Shown in pieces: positions 36,431 to 62,400 of a DNA stretch of 64,000 nt (within the stretch, counting starts at the first letter, position 1; each line of letters begins with the position of its first letter). A program made the translations under genes and the position numbers. Under the pieces are notes generated by a model. That model searched no databases. It was not told where the DNA came from and was given only the letters and a program-made list of their open reading frames with translations. This stretch comes from Meandrina meandrites (Eukaryota; Cnidaria; Anthozoa; Scleractinia; Meandrinidae), in contig OY855907.1 of the NCBI GenBank assembly GCA_963693305.1, positions 32,274,301 to 32,338,300 on the forward strand. Reading direction: 5' to 3'.

Positions 36431-37539
36431 TCGCTTCATCTTTATATTTTATTATAATAGTCCCATGTTGAATTTTTCTTCGTCTATTTACCTGATAATG
36501 TTACACTTTATTTTCAATGTGTTGGTAAGATTCATTGCATACCTCAATTGCTTTCAGTGTTATCATTAATTTTTAACTGTCGACAAAATACAAAAGAGTT
36601 CGATATAACGTTCGATTGTTAATGAAATGTGCATGGGTAGAGACAGGAAGCCACAAACGTAAATGAAATGTGATCAGTTAAGGGATGGACGGTTGAAGAC
36701 CTAAAAGGGCAGAGCCGATTTAAGAACCTATTGAGACCTTAAATGGCAGAATTTGCGATAATCTTGTAAAATTGCTAAGAAAGACGGGTTCAACATTTGT
36801 TTCCGATCATGAAACAACGAGTATACGAACATGCCAAGTGTGTGTTCGATTGGCCGCATTCAAAAAGAATACTCAGCCAAAAAAGGCTCTAAACATCATT
36901 TGCGCAGGCACGCTTGTCTGTAATATCCGTTAAAACTTCCTATTAATACGATAACAAGGTATATTTTGTTTTCCAGTAACGCCGAGAGTGAATTCTTAAT
37001 TTGGTGTTCTTTAGCGATAGCTGGTATTTATAATTTCGTCTTGACTGGAAGTTTTATAGACAGCTCAAACTGTTTATTTTCCACAGTAACGGACGGTGAT
37101 AGAGAGCGCACCAGAAGAAATTAAGTTTGCCCAGAAAAATAGAAGAAACAACAAGAAAGGCGTGCTGCTTCAGAATTATTCCCTTTCCCTGATTTCATTA
37201 ATTTAATTTTCAAATTTCATAATCAGACGTAAAAAGCGGAAAGGTGGTGGATGCTCCCCATTGAATTTTTGCTCAATTTTGAGAAGGGGATTTATTCTGT
37301 GATCCTATGTCTTTCAGTTGCTGTTCAGCCATTCCTCATGGAAATGTCGATGTGTCAACTGCGTGTCCATGATTTTTGACATTGTCATGGCAACCGCTCT
37401 TTAACATGCATAGTTAGCACAATTTCGACTTTTCTGACATTATACTTCAACTATTTCCAAATTAGTACCTTTTTATATCACATTAGTATTTAGCATTAAT
37501 TTCTGTTATTTGTTATTATTTAAGATGACTTGACCCCCA

Positions 37540-38030
37540 GGAGGGGGGGGGGGGAGGGGGGGGGAGGGGGTACTCGAAGTATACATGACGGGGAGGTTCG
37601 AAGGAGCTTCATATTGCAAACACACAAAAAAAAATACACAAGCCTGAAATTTTAGACCCAAAAAAATACCTGGCATCAAAATTTCCAACCCAAAAAAAAT
37701 ACAAGACTTAAATACCTCAATACTGATTTATTCAGTCAAGCAGAATTTTCTAATGCAAGATTCATAAGCTTATTAAAATAAGCTTATGAAACTGGTATGT
37801 CTGTTAATGTCTCTTCATCCTCCCCTCTGCTCCACATTTACAAACAACGAAAACCAGAAACGAAAAGTTCGCTCGGAGATAAAACCCAAAACAATACGCG
37901 TATTTTTTAAGACATAAAAAAATACGTGACAGATCTCTTGTTACCCCAAAAAATACCGAGCGTGTAAATTTTCAACCCAAAAAAGTACGTCGGACCCCCC
38001 GTCATGTATACTTCGAGTACCCCGCCTGGG
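37540..38030. mobile_element. MITE with G-rich ends
   Basis: The left end 'cccagg' plus a poly-G stretch and 'ggtactcgaagtatacatga' is mirrored at the right by 'tcatgtatacttcgagtacc' and 'gcctggg'. The interior contains many 'caaaaaaatac' words. No coding capacity. Confidence 0.75.
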
Positions 38031-38249
38031 ACTTGGCCATTACCATAGAACACATTACTCCTTTATCATAGCCCATTATTAGGGCTATCTGGTAAAAAAA
38101 AAATATATTATTTTGATTTGATTGAAATTCTTCTGAGCGGGTTCTAACTACAGCCCTCCGGCCAGCCTCCAGTCTGTGGCGATGGATTATTTAGTGTGTC
38201 TGACGGCTAACACTGACAGCGCAAATACAAACAAGCACTTGATCAATCT

Positions 38250-38660
38250 ATGCATAATTCAAAGAGAACTTAAAGCGTAAATGTATTGCTAAACGGACAA
38301 GGTCTGCCAATATCGGCGAAAGGAGTGCATAAGTCAATTCAGTTTTGTCAAACCTTAAACATCTACCCGGCCCACGTTATCTTCAGGTGGGTACCTCAAG
38401 TGGTTATTTTTTTTTCAATTAAAGGGATGTTTCATTATGAGTTTTGTCAAAACAAGGTTTTACAGTGCTAAAAAATGCAAAAGCGGCTTGTTTTTTGTCC
38501 CGAGGTTTTGTCACGTAAAATGTGGTTTCATTTGTCGCGCGACCAAAGGGAACCTTCGTACCTTGTAATGTAAAGAGCTTTAAAAATGCTATTCACCCAA
38601 AGTACGCTATTTTTGCTATTCTCGCCGCTGTCCGTCATTTGTAGGCGAAAAAAAAAACAT
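38250..38660 (+). repeat. additional cluster-2 repeat copy
   Basis: 'ggtctgccaatatcggcgaa', followed later by 'gcataagtcaattcag', and 'tgtccgtcatttgtaggcga' match blocks at 30.6, 32.4, 33.2 and 32.0/32.9 kb. It ends roughly 200 bases before the LOX2 first coding exon, so part of this repeat family forms the upstream region of LOX2. Confidence 0.5.
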
Positions 38661-38878
38661 TATCGAAACGGCCAGCTAAAATAAACACTTTTGGCGAAAA
38701 CCGGTCTTCCTTTCTACGTCAACAACTCTCGACTCGTCCCAGTCTCTCTCTAACGTCGTTTAACACTAATGGGTAATTGCTCCTCTTTTTTCTCTACGAA
38801 ATCAGAAACTTACAGTTGAAGTACTGATTGTCTCCCATTGAACTTTCACTGCAGGATTCACCTTTAATTGCAACGGAA

Positions 38879-51395
<12,517 letters not shown>

Positions 51396-51780
51396 GACTT
51401 GGGTGATATCGGCACCGGCCTGATACCAAATTGAAATGGGCATAACAGGAAGGGTGGTGTAGGGTATAAAATCGCTAAACAGGTGCAGAGAAAACTCTTA
51501 AAAGTGATTGGTTTTCTTTGTTTAGCTATTGTATGCATTTTGATGGGAAAATATATTAAACCAGCTATTACGTGCAATCATTTGATTACTGCCTTCAGTT
51601 CTGTACTGGTTTAACGTAAACTCCTTCAACTTCAATTTCAACTTCGACTTTTGATTATTGACTTCGACTTCGACTTGAACTTTGCCTTTGACTTTAACAT
51701 TAACATTAACTTTGACTTTACCTTTAACCCTATCCAGACAACTCTTCAAACTAAACCGTACCATTAATATATATATGTTA

Positions 51781-51920
51781 TTTACCGGCTGGGAGGTCCG
51801 TATCGTGAAAAACTGTGACCGAGGTCTTGAAAATGCTGGCCGAGGCCGCAGGCCGAGGGCAGCATTTTCAAGGCCGAGGTCACAGTTTTTCTCGATACGG
51901 ACCGACCCAAGGCCGGTAAA
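51781..51920. mobile_element. palindromic MITE downstream of LOX2
   Basis: 140 bases starting TTTACCGGC and ending GGCCGGTAAA. The arms contain 'gaccgaggtcttgaaaatgc' and its complement, around the centre 'ggccgcaggcc'. No coding capacity. Confidence 0.8.
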
Positions 51921-51974
51921 CAACTTTTTTTTTTCTAACTCGGTAAAAACAAAAACAAAAAAAAAACTGAAAAG

Positions 51975-52990
51975 ACGGTCTTGCAAAATGTAATTGTATT
52001 ATACGCGCGCATCCAATGTTGAATCGATCGCTAAGCTACGGCAAGAGCGAAGAATGATTTGTTTACCGCCAAACAAAATAAATCTGCTAAAGTGAACAGT
52101 ACTCACGGAAAAGGTCATCTGAAAAAAAAAGAGAAAAGTAACTTTAATAATAAAAAAGAAGCACAATGTAGCAGCAAAAGAGAGCATAAAAAATCTCGAG
52201 TCACGAAACTGAAATTGAATGAAGCTGAACTGAATGTGTAGTTTGGTCGCTTGAACACGACACAATTTTGCAAGACTTTATTTGACCGTTTTTATCAAAA
52301 CATCTCATTTTCCTGAATGTTGATAAGCAGTATTCGGTTTTGGGGAAAAGTAGCAGAAAGGCAAAGCTTTTGAAAGGATAAATCGAGTCTGTAAACCAGT
52401 GACACGAGGTAAACCGCATTACGGCGTGAAAATCAGTGCGAATGCACAACAACGATCGAAAAACTACGGCTATAAAACTATAACTTGTTTTACCAATAAA
52501 TGCAAAGAATACCTGCCTATTGGAGAACTTCAAGGCCTTTTATTCCGTTACTAATTTAGCTTTTGAAAGAATCAATCGGGAATGTAAGCTGGCGACGTGC
52601 AGGTAAGCGCAACTTAAAAAAATGAAAATGAAATGAAAATCAGTGCAAATGTACAAACAACGATCGACAAACTACCGCCATAAAACGTGAACAATTTGAT
52701 TTTGTCAATAAAGAGAATGAATACTCGCCTTTTGGTGAACTTCAAGGCCTTTAATTCCACTGCTTACTTTTCCTTTCATATTTAAAACGGCTGGTGAACA
52801 ACTACATTAATTTTGGAGAGCAAAACTTTCATGGGTTCGTTCGTCTCGCCGCGAAATGAAAACACAGCGAGCTAGCCGGGCGGAATCGCTCCGGCCGTGA
52901 GCAGGCAAGATCGAAAATTTCTGACCGCTCCCGGAACCAATCAGATCGCAGGATCTGGAGAATTCCGCCTGCTTACAAGCCAAGAGAAAA
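51975..52990 (+). repeat. dispersed repeat, copy 1
   Basis: 'acgcgcgcatccaatg' with 'tcgatcgctaagct' (about 52001), 'gccaaacaaaataaa' (about 52068) and 'cccggaac(c/a)aatcagat' (about 52932) recur in the same order at 59120, 59472 and 59587. A large insert is present here between the second and third blocks. Part of 52.4-52.5 kb is also duplicated at 52.65-52.75 kb ('aacaacgatcgaaaaacta'). No gene. Confidence 0.6.
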
Positions 52991-53192
52991 ATAAATACAG
53001 TTATTTATTTTTGTAATATAAACGACCGTCAGTATTCCCATATGCTCGGTGCAGAAGTCATTGAACTCAAGAATAATGTTCATGCTTGCACGCCTACTGA
53101 ATGCAAACAAAATCGCCTGATGCTTTATGCAGCCGAGATATTTCTGCATTCTCAGCCGAATTTCTCACCTGATGTTTCACGTCACTGAGCAA

Positions 53193-53561
53193 TAGGGACC
53201 TTACGAAACCACCACGGCGACGCTGACGACAGCGTCGACTAAAAAATGTATTTATATTTCCTTAACATTTTCGCAATTATTCTCATATTTTTAGGGCGTT
53301 CATTTTTGTCAGAACTGATCTCTAGCTGAATATGTAAGCGCATTATTAAATTCAAAATAAAAACAAGAAAAATTCGTCGTCGTAGTTCACGTTCTCCAGA
53401 CAACGCAAAATTTGGCCATTTCACGTCGTTGTTTTGCAGAGGACGACAAAGAAATGTACCAAGATGGAAAACGCACGTGCTAAGCTATTGTACTGCTCAT
53501 TAAGCCTTTTGTTTGGCGACGTTCTCGTTGCAGTCACCGTCGTGGTTTCGTAAGGTCCCTA
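53193..53561. mobile_element. Tc1/mariner-like MITE
   Basis: Terminal inverted repeats of about 25 bases, 'gggaccttacgaaaccac' and its complement, are flanked on both sides by TA (53193-53194 and 53560-53561), the target duplication of Tc1/mariner elements. The 365-base interior has no transposase. Confidence 0.75.
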
Positions 53562-54509
53562 ATATCTCGGCGACGTGGATATCAAGCGCAACATCCGTCA
53601 GAAGTTGTATTTAACAGCCGGAAAATGGGATTATTTGGGATTCATTGGGATTCGTTTAATTAATATAATTCGCAAAACTTCACTTTTGCCTCACCGGTAG
53701 CCGCTATCACTGTTTCCCCCTGGTTTTTAGAAGAGAGTGGTTATGAAGCCCGGGAAACTTCAAATGGGTAAACAAAGCCATATGTCCTTTGCAACCATCC
53801 GATTGCTACTGCGCACGCTCGGTTGCCCAGCACCGATATACGGCACTTCAAAGTCTTTTCAAAAAGGCAGTTTCTCTTCCCATTCCCCTCCCCCTCCCCC
53901 ATACTTACCCTACTACACTTCGCCGTACTCACAGCATTAGGGTGCGGTAGCCAGTAAATAGGAGAGGCGAGTCACTTGTCTTTCAACGATTTAAACCCCA
54001 AATTTAGAACAAAACACGTTTAGTTGGGAAAGCTTGGGAAAATAATCCCCAGTTGAACGCAATTGATTTTTCTGAAGAATATAGCATGAAAAATGCTGGA
54101 AATAGTGTGTCATGGTCTCCAATATGACATTTTTCTGGGGGTGCATGCCTCCAAACCCCTCTTACGAGGGTCTAAATGGGGTGAATTATATAACCGCCAG
54201 CCGTCAAACGGCCTAAAATTTAACCGCCAACCATCAAAACCGTTCACCGTAAAAAAAAACAGTTATTATTAGCCGTCAAAACGGTTTCAAGGTCTTTCAA
54301 ATCTCATGAGTTAGCTGCTCGTCTCGGACTTTTGGCTCTCAGAGAATCGTTTTATTTCTGCTAACTCAGTTGTCATGTTCCCAAATATGCTCACTTTGCG
54401 GCCTTTTCTATCTAAACTATTTACCTTAAAACGTCAGAGCTCAGCTCACATACAAAAAAAAAAAAAAAAAAAAATGTTATATCCCAAATGAGTACATTCG
54501 TTGACTTCG

Positions 54510-54696
54510 GGCCAGCCAAGTATAACATGTAAATTCACGTTTCATCGATCCACTACGGGACTACGGGATTACGGACCTCGGTGGCGGACGATTTTAAAAA
54601 CTTTTTCACTTATTTTTACTTTGTTCACTACTGGACTGAGGACCGCTGTGGCAGCCAAGTATAAAATTTACATTTCAGTTTCATCGATCCACTAAT
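54510..54696. repeat. direct repeat pair
   Basis: 'gccaagtataa' through 'tcatcgatccacta' at about 54511-54555 recurs at about 54651-54696. Between 53.6 and 56.4 kb I see otherwise only AT-rich intergenic sequence, an Asn/Arg/Val-type short repeat near 54190-54290 ('accgcca..cgtcaaa'), and an acidic frame at 54880-55020 that I could not assign. Confidence 0.45.
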
Positions 54697-56455
54697 TGAG
54701 ATTAATGTTTTACTACGGACCGCGGGCAATTGGGCCAACAAGTAATGCAGCTTATAAATTCGTTAAAAAAAATCATTACTGAAAGACCAAAATAAACTGC
54801 AGAATAAAAATATAAGTTTGTGTAAGGCGATTACCTATTACTTTTGTCACTTGATACTTACAAGCAAAGTTCTAGAGAGATTGTGGAATGCTTCTGGCGA
54901 TGAGGAAGACATTTCCGGCGATGAATTTGACGACGAAAATGATAAAAATTATCGCGATGAGTCTGAAAGCTCAAAGCAGGATGTTTTAAGGGCTTTAGAA
55001 GAGAAACCAGGTGGAGATGACGTGACGGAAACAGCTCAGATAATTATACATTTGATTCCTGTCACTACGAAGTGTTTCAAATGCAAAGTGTTTTTTTTTA
55101 TGCAAATCATAAAATTTGTAAAACTTGCCTAATTTTGGTCCGCACAGGAAGGGAAAATGGCCCGCGGCGAAAGGGTTAAAAAAATATATAAAAGTTAATA
55201 CTAAATTGAAATCATGGAAGAAATTTACTTTTGTTAACCATTGGGACGCTCCAATAGTGGCTCTCACCTTCCCTGTTCGCAACTTTTGCCTCGTCTATGT
55301 AAAACTTCGGGCTTCGGCCCTAACTTACCTAATCTCTCTCCCCCATTACTTAACCACTCTCCATCTATTTTAGCTCCATTGCTGTAGTTCTATTTAATTT
55401 ATATATGGGGGAAAGCAATGATACTAATAAAAACCAACCTATATAACCAAAAAATCGGCCCCACATCTCACCTAAACAAAGAAGAGGAATAAGTCTGAAG
55501 AGAAATAAGTTACATTTTATTCAAAACCCGATCGTAATTTCCATCCTTTCCCCCCATACGAATCCTTGTTTTCTCGACCGTTTTGTAACATAGTACAGAT
55601 GCTGATCAATAGAGCGTGGCCAACTAGCTTTGATGAACTTTGTGTGGTGATTTGTGTATTACGATTTCTGTTCCAAAGTGGACGCATCAGAACATTCCCA
55701 CATTGTACATTGGCTCTCCTAGGAAAGAAAATGTTGCTACCTTGTTTGAAAATAAAGCGTGCCACGAATTATTAATAATAAATGATGTTTTTCTAACTTA
55801 GGTGAGGCATGAATGTTTTTACATGCTCTATTTTCGAGGCATTTTCTGCCTGTTTAGACTTATTTATTATATAAAATGGTAAGAGATATTTGAAAGAAGA
55901 CTTAAGAAAATGCACGGATCACCTCTCTCTTCTGAACTCAGAAATTAGCAGTTTTCATTACGTAACTTGTTTTTGCAATTTTGTGTTTGTTAACACTGAT
56001 AATGCGCTATGTTAATATTTCCTTTTAGGTATTTTGTTTTCATTTGTTTAAAAAAAATTGGGTTGATTTTCAAAATTTGGGTTTCAAAGTTTAACTTAAA
56101 GACTAAATTGTATTTCTTTCTTTTTTTGTTTTGCAATAAAATGCCCACGTTCATAAACGTGCAAAGTTCTTTCTCGACCCACCATCGATTATATATTCAC
56201 GTGAGCCACATACTCAATATTTAAACATACGAACGCATTGTTTTTAGTGTCTTTGATGTCGTAGTGACCAATCAATCATCAGGTTTTTTATAGAAATGAT
56301 TTCCTACCCACCAGTTTGTTAATTAGCTTTTTTTACATTACGGAGAAAACGGGTTGTTTTACCAACTAAAAGTGTCCATCTACCTACGGCATGGAATTCT
56401 TAACGAACTCTACAAAGAGAAAGCGACCGTGTTAAATTACAAAGAAGGCCCGGAC

Positions 56456-59400
56456 ATGGGGTTGCAGAATCTGAAGCGTGATTTATTTGAAGTGTTACTT
56501 TTCAGTCAAGCGCTAATCATTGTTCAGGCTGAAGGTAATTTTTATCTTTGTTTCGTTTGAGAAGATAAATAATCTATGGTCAGTGTTCGGAAATGTGATG
56601 AAACTCAAGTGTAGCTCTTGTTCGATATTGCATATGGAAACATGGTTGTACACTCACTCGACGAGCATCTGATTGAAGTCGCCTGCCTGTAGTGCAGCAC
56701 ATGCCCCGTACAAAATTTAATATTGGAAGGGGGGGGGGGGGGGGGGGGAGGGGGGTTATGGTAAAAATGCCACGGCTGGAGCTCCCGGCTGGAGCTACGA
56801 TGGCTTAAGGCCTCGGCATGGCGTCAATTGCTAAGTTGTTTGAGAATTTGAGAATTTGAGAATTTAGTAAAGATGCTTTATATCTGGAACATGCTACACA
56901 TGACATTTAAAAACAAAATGTGTAACCCTTAGCAAAGCAACTAAGAGCCATAGTACTCTTAGTGAAGCCATCGAGCTGTGAGAAATTAAAAGAAAAAAAT
57001 TTCAAGATGCCTAACAAACCGTCGATGTTATTAACAGATACCGTCGATGTTCCTAACAGATGTTCGCCCTTCGCTTTGCTTACGGAAATTTAGTAGACCA
57101 CCAGAACGTACCTCCCCCGGACCCCATGACTAACGGTAGCCGAGCCGTAATAATACCAGCAGTAGCTATTAGCTTAAAACTCACTAGTTCATGTCTACAT
57201 TAGCTCGTTTTATAACACGTGGCCCAATGCCGAGAGGAGTTTTAATAATTGATATTATAATAATATGAAGATGCGAAACGTGACTATCGCCTTGCAGTAT
57301 GCGGAAGTGTTGTATTACAACGGTTTGTACTGTATGAAGATATGTATGGGAGAAAACGTAATCGGATTTATAGCTGGATGTTATCGTATTTTGACAAGAA
57401 AGTCAACACACATACATACATTGATATCTCGTTTGTTGTTATCTCCTCGTTGGCCGATCCAACTCTGCTTCCACTAAGAAGAAGAAACTCGAAAAGCTAT
57501 AACTCGCATAAAAGGCCCCCGCTCAGCGTGAGCTTGGGCCGCCTGTGGTTATTTGATTATATAAATTGGCAGTTTTTACAAGTATATTAAATTGAAATCA
57601 GGTTGGTTGTACGAAAACAGAACATGATATCCCGGTTACAATTCGAGAAGTGGCCTTTTTAGCAAATAATAATTATCGTTTCCATATTTTCCCTCTATCC
57701 GCGATTCAGTAATTTTAACATTGTGCAAGCCTACACTTATTCAAGTGATGGGCTGGTTCAACAAAGGAATTTCACTTCACTCTAGCAGCTCCTGATTGCA
57801 ATCAAACAGAGCGAATCCTCGTATTCATTTTTACACAGGCTCGTGCAATCCAAGAACTTATTATACATGTATATAACCAAAGTTCTGTCACTTTCCACCA
57901 AAGAATGTAAAGAATCTCTTGGAATGGAAAGTGGTAAAATTGCAGATTCTGAAATATCGGCCTCTTCAGAATGGGCTGGCAATCACGCTGCGTCACAGGC
58001 GAGGCTGAACTTTCAGGCAGGTCAAGGAAAGACAGGTTCCTGGTCAGCAAAGAACAACGATCAAACGCAGTGGTTGCAGGTGGATCTCAAAGCTGTGGCG
58101 GAACTGACTGGTATAGCGACTCAAGGAAGGAATGCACATTCACAGTGGGTGACAAGCTATAAGCTGCAGTACGGCAACGATGGAGTGTCCTTTGATTATT
58201 ACAGACTACAAGATGGTCAACCAGATAAGGTTTGAATTGCGGTAATATTCCTTCGGTACATTATTCACAAAATCCGTTCCTCGTTTTACAGTTAAAAAAT
58301 TTCCCCGGAGCAGTTTCAGAGCCACCTTAAATTTCCGAAAATTGAAGGTGGCTCTGAAACCGCTCCGGAGAAATTTTTTTAACTTTGCAAAAAGTTGCAT
58401 CTTAACATGGCAATCATTATTCAATAATAAAAAAATGGGGGTCACCGGACTCGTTTTTGCGTTATAAGTACTTAAAGAGCAAATTAAGGGAGTTTTTAAC
58501 AGGTAAAACTGTTGCTATAGTAACCAGTGACGTCATGGAAATGACCACAACCTATTCAGCAATTATTGGACATTTGTTCGATATCATTATTTTAGCAGCA
58601 ACTGATAAAGATTTGTAGTACTGGCCCATCAAAGTTTAAGAGCTTGAAATTGCTGGAAACCGTTGTGAGCCTCCTAAATGAAATGGAAGTTGAACTAAAT
58701 GGATGAAATACTTAAATTGTTATTATTTATTTAATTTACTTTGTTATGATTTCCATGAAAATTATTGTTATTGCATTTTAATTTATAGTCTTACCTTTTA
58801 ACTTAATTGAGGTGTATTGATGCCATGTCAGGTATTCCAAGGAAACTCTGACCAAGATACCATCGTACGTCATGCAATCGATCCAGTAATCAAAGCACGC
58901 TACATCCGGGTACGTCCAGCCACTTGGCATGGTCACGTATCAATGAGGATGGAGCTTTATGGTTGCTATGGTAATTCAATGATACACCTTAGAGTAAACT
59001 GTGTTGTCATTACTGTTATTTCTGTCGTATATCAGTTGTTTTACGAGTTTCAAGAGTAATTCGATATTTTTTAAATTTGTTTGGTCACAAAAACCTACAA
59101 AGATTGTCTTGCAAAATCTGTTTTAATACGCGCGCATCCAATGCTGAGTCGATCGCTAAGCTTCGAAAAAAGTGGAGAACTTGGGATATGTTTTCTATGC
59201 GGTGGCCTAATGATAGCGCACAGGACTCCGGATCGAACGGTCCAGGTTCTAGCCCTCACCTGGGTCATTGTGTTGTGTTCTTAAGCAAGGCACTTCAATT
59301 TCATAGTGCCTCTCTCCACCCAGGTGTATAAATGATAAAAGGGTACCGGCGAAATAATGCTGGGGGTAACCCTGCGATGGACTGGCATCCCATCCAAGAG

Positions 59401-62400
59401 GGAACCGGGATAGCTCTGACCTGATGTCCAACCTTGCTCGTATGCAGACTTTAACACTTTTTCACCTTCTTGCCAAACAAAATAAACTCGCTAAAATGTA
59501 CTGTACTCAAGAAAATGTTCAGTTTTACATCTTACAACCCAGGCGAATTTGCAGTGTGACTGGGCAAGATCGCTAATTTCCGCCCACTCCCGGAACAAAA
59601 TCAGATTGTAGGATTCACTTAAGTCCGCCCGCTCAGAAAAAAAAAATGTATTGTATTCACCCTAGATCATTGCGATGGATCTCGACTGAATCTTGATTGA
59701 ACATAAAAAAATAATAATAATCAATTGCTTATGTTCCAGATAATCTTAGATCAATGACAAAAATAGATTCATTTAAAAAGGCAGAAATTAGAGAATTTAT
59801 AGTTTATAGGATTGTTATTATTTTATGATATTTCATTTTGGGCACCGATTGTTACTTCCAGGAGTAAAAATTTGTATCGGTGATCATGAATTCCTGGGGG
59901 AACCTGACTGAATGATGGGGGAGAAAGTCGCAATGAACTATATTCGTTTCCAAGAATTTCTATGTCTCTTTTTATTAATACAATTATTATTCTTATTATT
60001 CATTATTTATTATTATGACCTTTTTAAATAGATCATGTATTGAATGTAAATAATTTTTAGATGAAATTTTAGAATTTATTTTTTTTAACCTAGCATGATA
60101 TTTTTAGACTGAAATCGATTGTTCATTTTATATATAATTTTTAATTATTTTAGTGTCCCCAATAAGCCTAACAGCTAAAGCCTATGACACTTAAATGAAG
60201 TTCATTCATTCAATTTAAGAGCAAGTCACATTTTAATAGTCTTGATTCTCTATTTGTCGTTCAGAGCCATGCCGGGAATTACGATTCATTGTTTCTAAGA
60301 AAGACAAAGCCCTTAGAGGTCACGTGATCAGGACAATCGACGTAATGGATGAGTACCTCTGCGGAGCGCAATGCTTCATGGAGCCCAACTGCGTCAGCTA
60401 CAATCTTAAAGATTCCCTGTTTGTTCCTTATAAATGCGACTTAAACAATTCTACACATTATAGACATCCAGACAGTCTCAAAATTCAAAACGGAAGCAAA
60501 TATCGTGGAACAAAGGTTGGTATAAAGAACAGTAATAAAGTATATTCCATTTCAATAATAACCAGTCATGGACAAAACTCTTCACATACTTTACCAAATT
60601 TCCACTTATTCAAGGTACCTTAACACCCCCCCCCCCCCCCCCCCCCCTGCTCCCCCATTTCAATGTTATCAATGTTGCTATGTGGTCAAAACAAAGTCGG
60701 GTGAATTGCAAACCCCAGGAAACAGCATTGAGCGGGGGGGAGGGGGGGGGGGGGTTGGGGGAGGGGGATTAAATATTCTTTACCTGCTTGTAAGTCAAGA
60801 CATTCGCGAAAAATGTGTGATATTCGTTTGTTTCAACTACTTTTGTCCATGATTGAAGATCCACTCCATCATGAATATAACAAAAGGTGTTTCATAAAAA
60901 AGACTTCGATAAACAAGCAAGGGAACAGTAGTTTAGTCAATCTATCCTTGCGCCAAAGACGTTTGCAATTAACGCCCAAAATTTCTGTATCGATGACGTA
61001 ACTTTTGAGTTATTCGTGAAGTGTTTGCGCATGCCCGCCAGAAATAACCAATTGGAAAAAACAGTATGTTAGCTGTTGCTTGATATCTTTGCACCATGTG
61101 GTGCACAGGGCTCCCTAAAACTGAATCTGATAACCGCACTTATGTCATAACTTTTAAATTTTTGAGGGTCGAATTTGATGCGTCAAGCGGCAATAGCACT
61201 TAATTAAACCACGTGAAAATGTTGTCCATTAGTCGATTATGTTTGAATAGTTCCACTAGAAAAGTTTTAGGAAGACGGAGAATAACCACTAATTTTTGTT
61301 TTCTATTTCAAAGAATCCATGTGATAATGAACCCTGTATGAACAAAGCAACCTGTCAGTCCGGTTTTACAAGAAAAGGATACCGCTGTCAATGTGTTGCT
61401 GGTTTCACGGGCGCATTATGCGAAATCGGTAAGGTTTAGTGTTTGGTTTTTCTAAGGTAAGTCAATATTAATTGCTGAACAATTGTTCAACCAATCCAGA
61501 ACGGGCTAATTATGGTAAGCCTGTTTACAGAGGACATGAACTTGTCAAAATCGATACTCCCAAATCCAAGAACAAAATCACTCAAAAACGTCACTTTCGT
61601 TCTTTTCAAAATTGGCGGGAATTTGGAAAAAAAATACCGCGAAACATAGGGACTGAAAAAAAAGGTTTAATGAAGTTGAAAAAGGTTGACCAAATTTGAA
61701 TGCTTTAATATTTTAACTTATGGCCTGGTGGAATCCTTTTTTAGTCGGAGAGTGGATCATAATTGGAAATTTGAATGAAATGGTATATTTCATAATTGAC
61801 GAAGAAATCAATTTAACATTCCTTTACCGATGTTGCAACCGATTCTTGTTGTCAGGTCTGCGCTGTTGGATGAACATTTTTATGCTATGTTCTAAACCAA
61901 ATAAAAGGTGTCCTATGAATAATAATTTTTTAAACTAATTTATTAAGGACTAGAAAAGGAGGTCGTTCATCTACTAGCACTTTTTACACCTCTAAAAGGA
62001 TAAAAAAAAAATAAAAATAAAAATAAATCACATTATTTAAGTGTCAGAGTATTTAGCACTGTTGTACTAATTGTGGACACTGTAAATAAGAAAACAAATA
62101 ATATTACAAATAGAACAGAAATTATTTAAAAAATCCCAACTGGTAGGAGGCTGACGAGCTGGCTTTTTACAAAGCATGGAGGAGTTGAATTCGGGACCAC
62201 TGAAGACAAATCCATCTACTGGTAGGGAGGAGGATTTGAACCCAGGACCTCCGGATTACAAGTCCAGCGCCCTAACCACTAGGCCACGCTGCCTCCTAAA
62301 GAGCATTATTTACTTATAGAACATGGGGAAAACATTTTCCGTTTAGCGAAGTAGACATAAAAATATATATTTTGGTTCCTTAAAAATAAAAAGACTTATT

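Noticed and set aside
30590..38660. CRISPR-like or simple satellite array
   Set aside because: Repeat blocks are long, diverged and irregularly spaced, and the genome is eukaryotic.
54818..55132. 104-residue frame with an acidic Asp/Glu-rich middle
   Set aside because: It resembles the acidic N-terminus of some transposases, but no further domain, splice structure or promoter supports it.
61472..61699. Frame starting after the EGF exon ('ERANYGKPVYRG')
   Set aside because: It would need a 17-base exon or read through an intron; the acceptor at 62970 gives a better phase-1 terminal exon.
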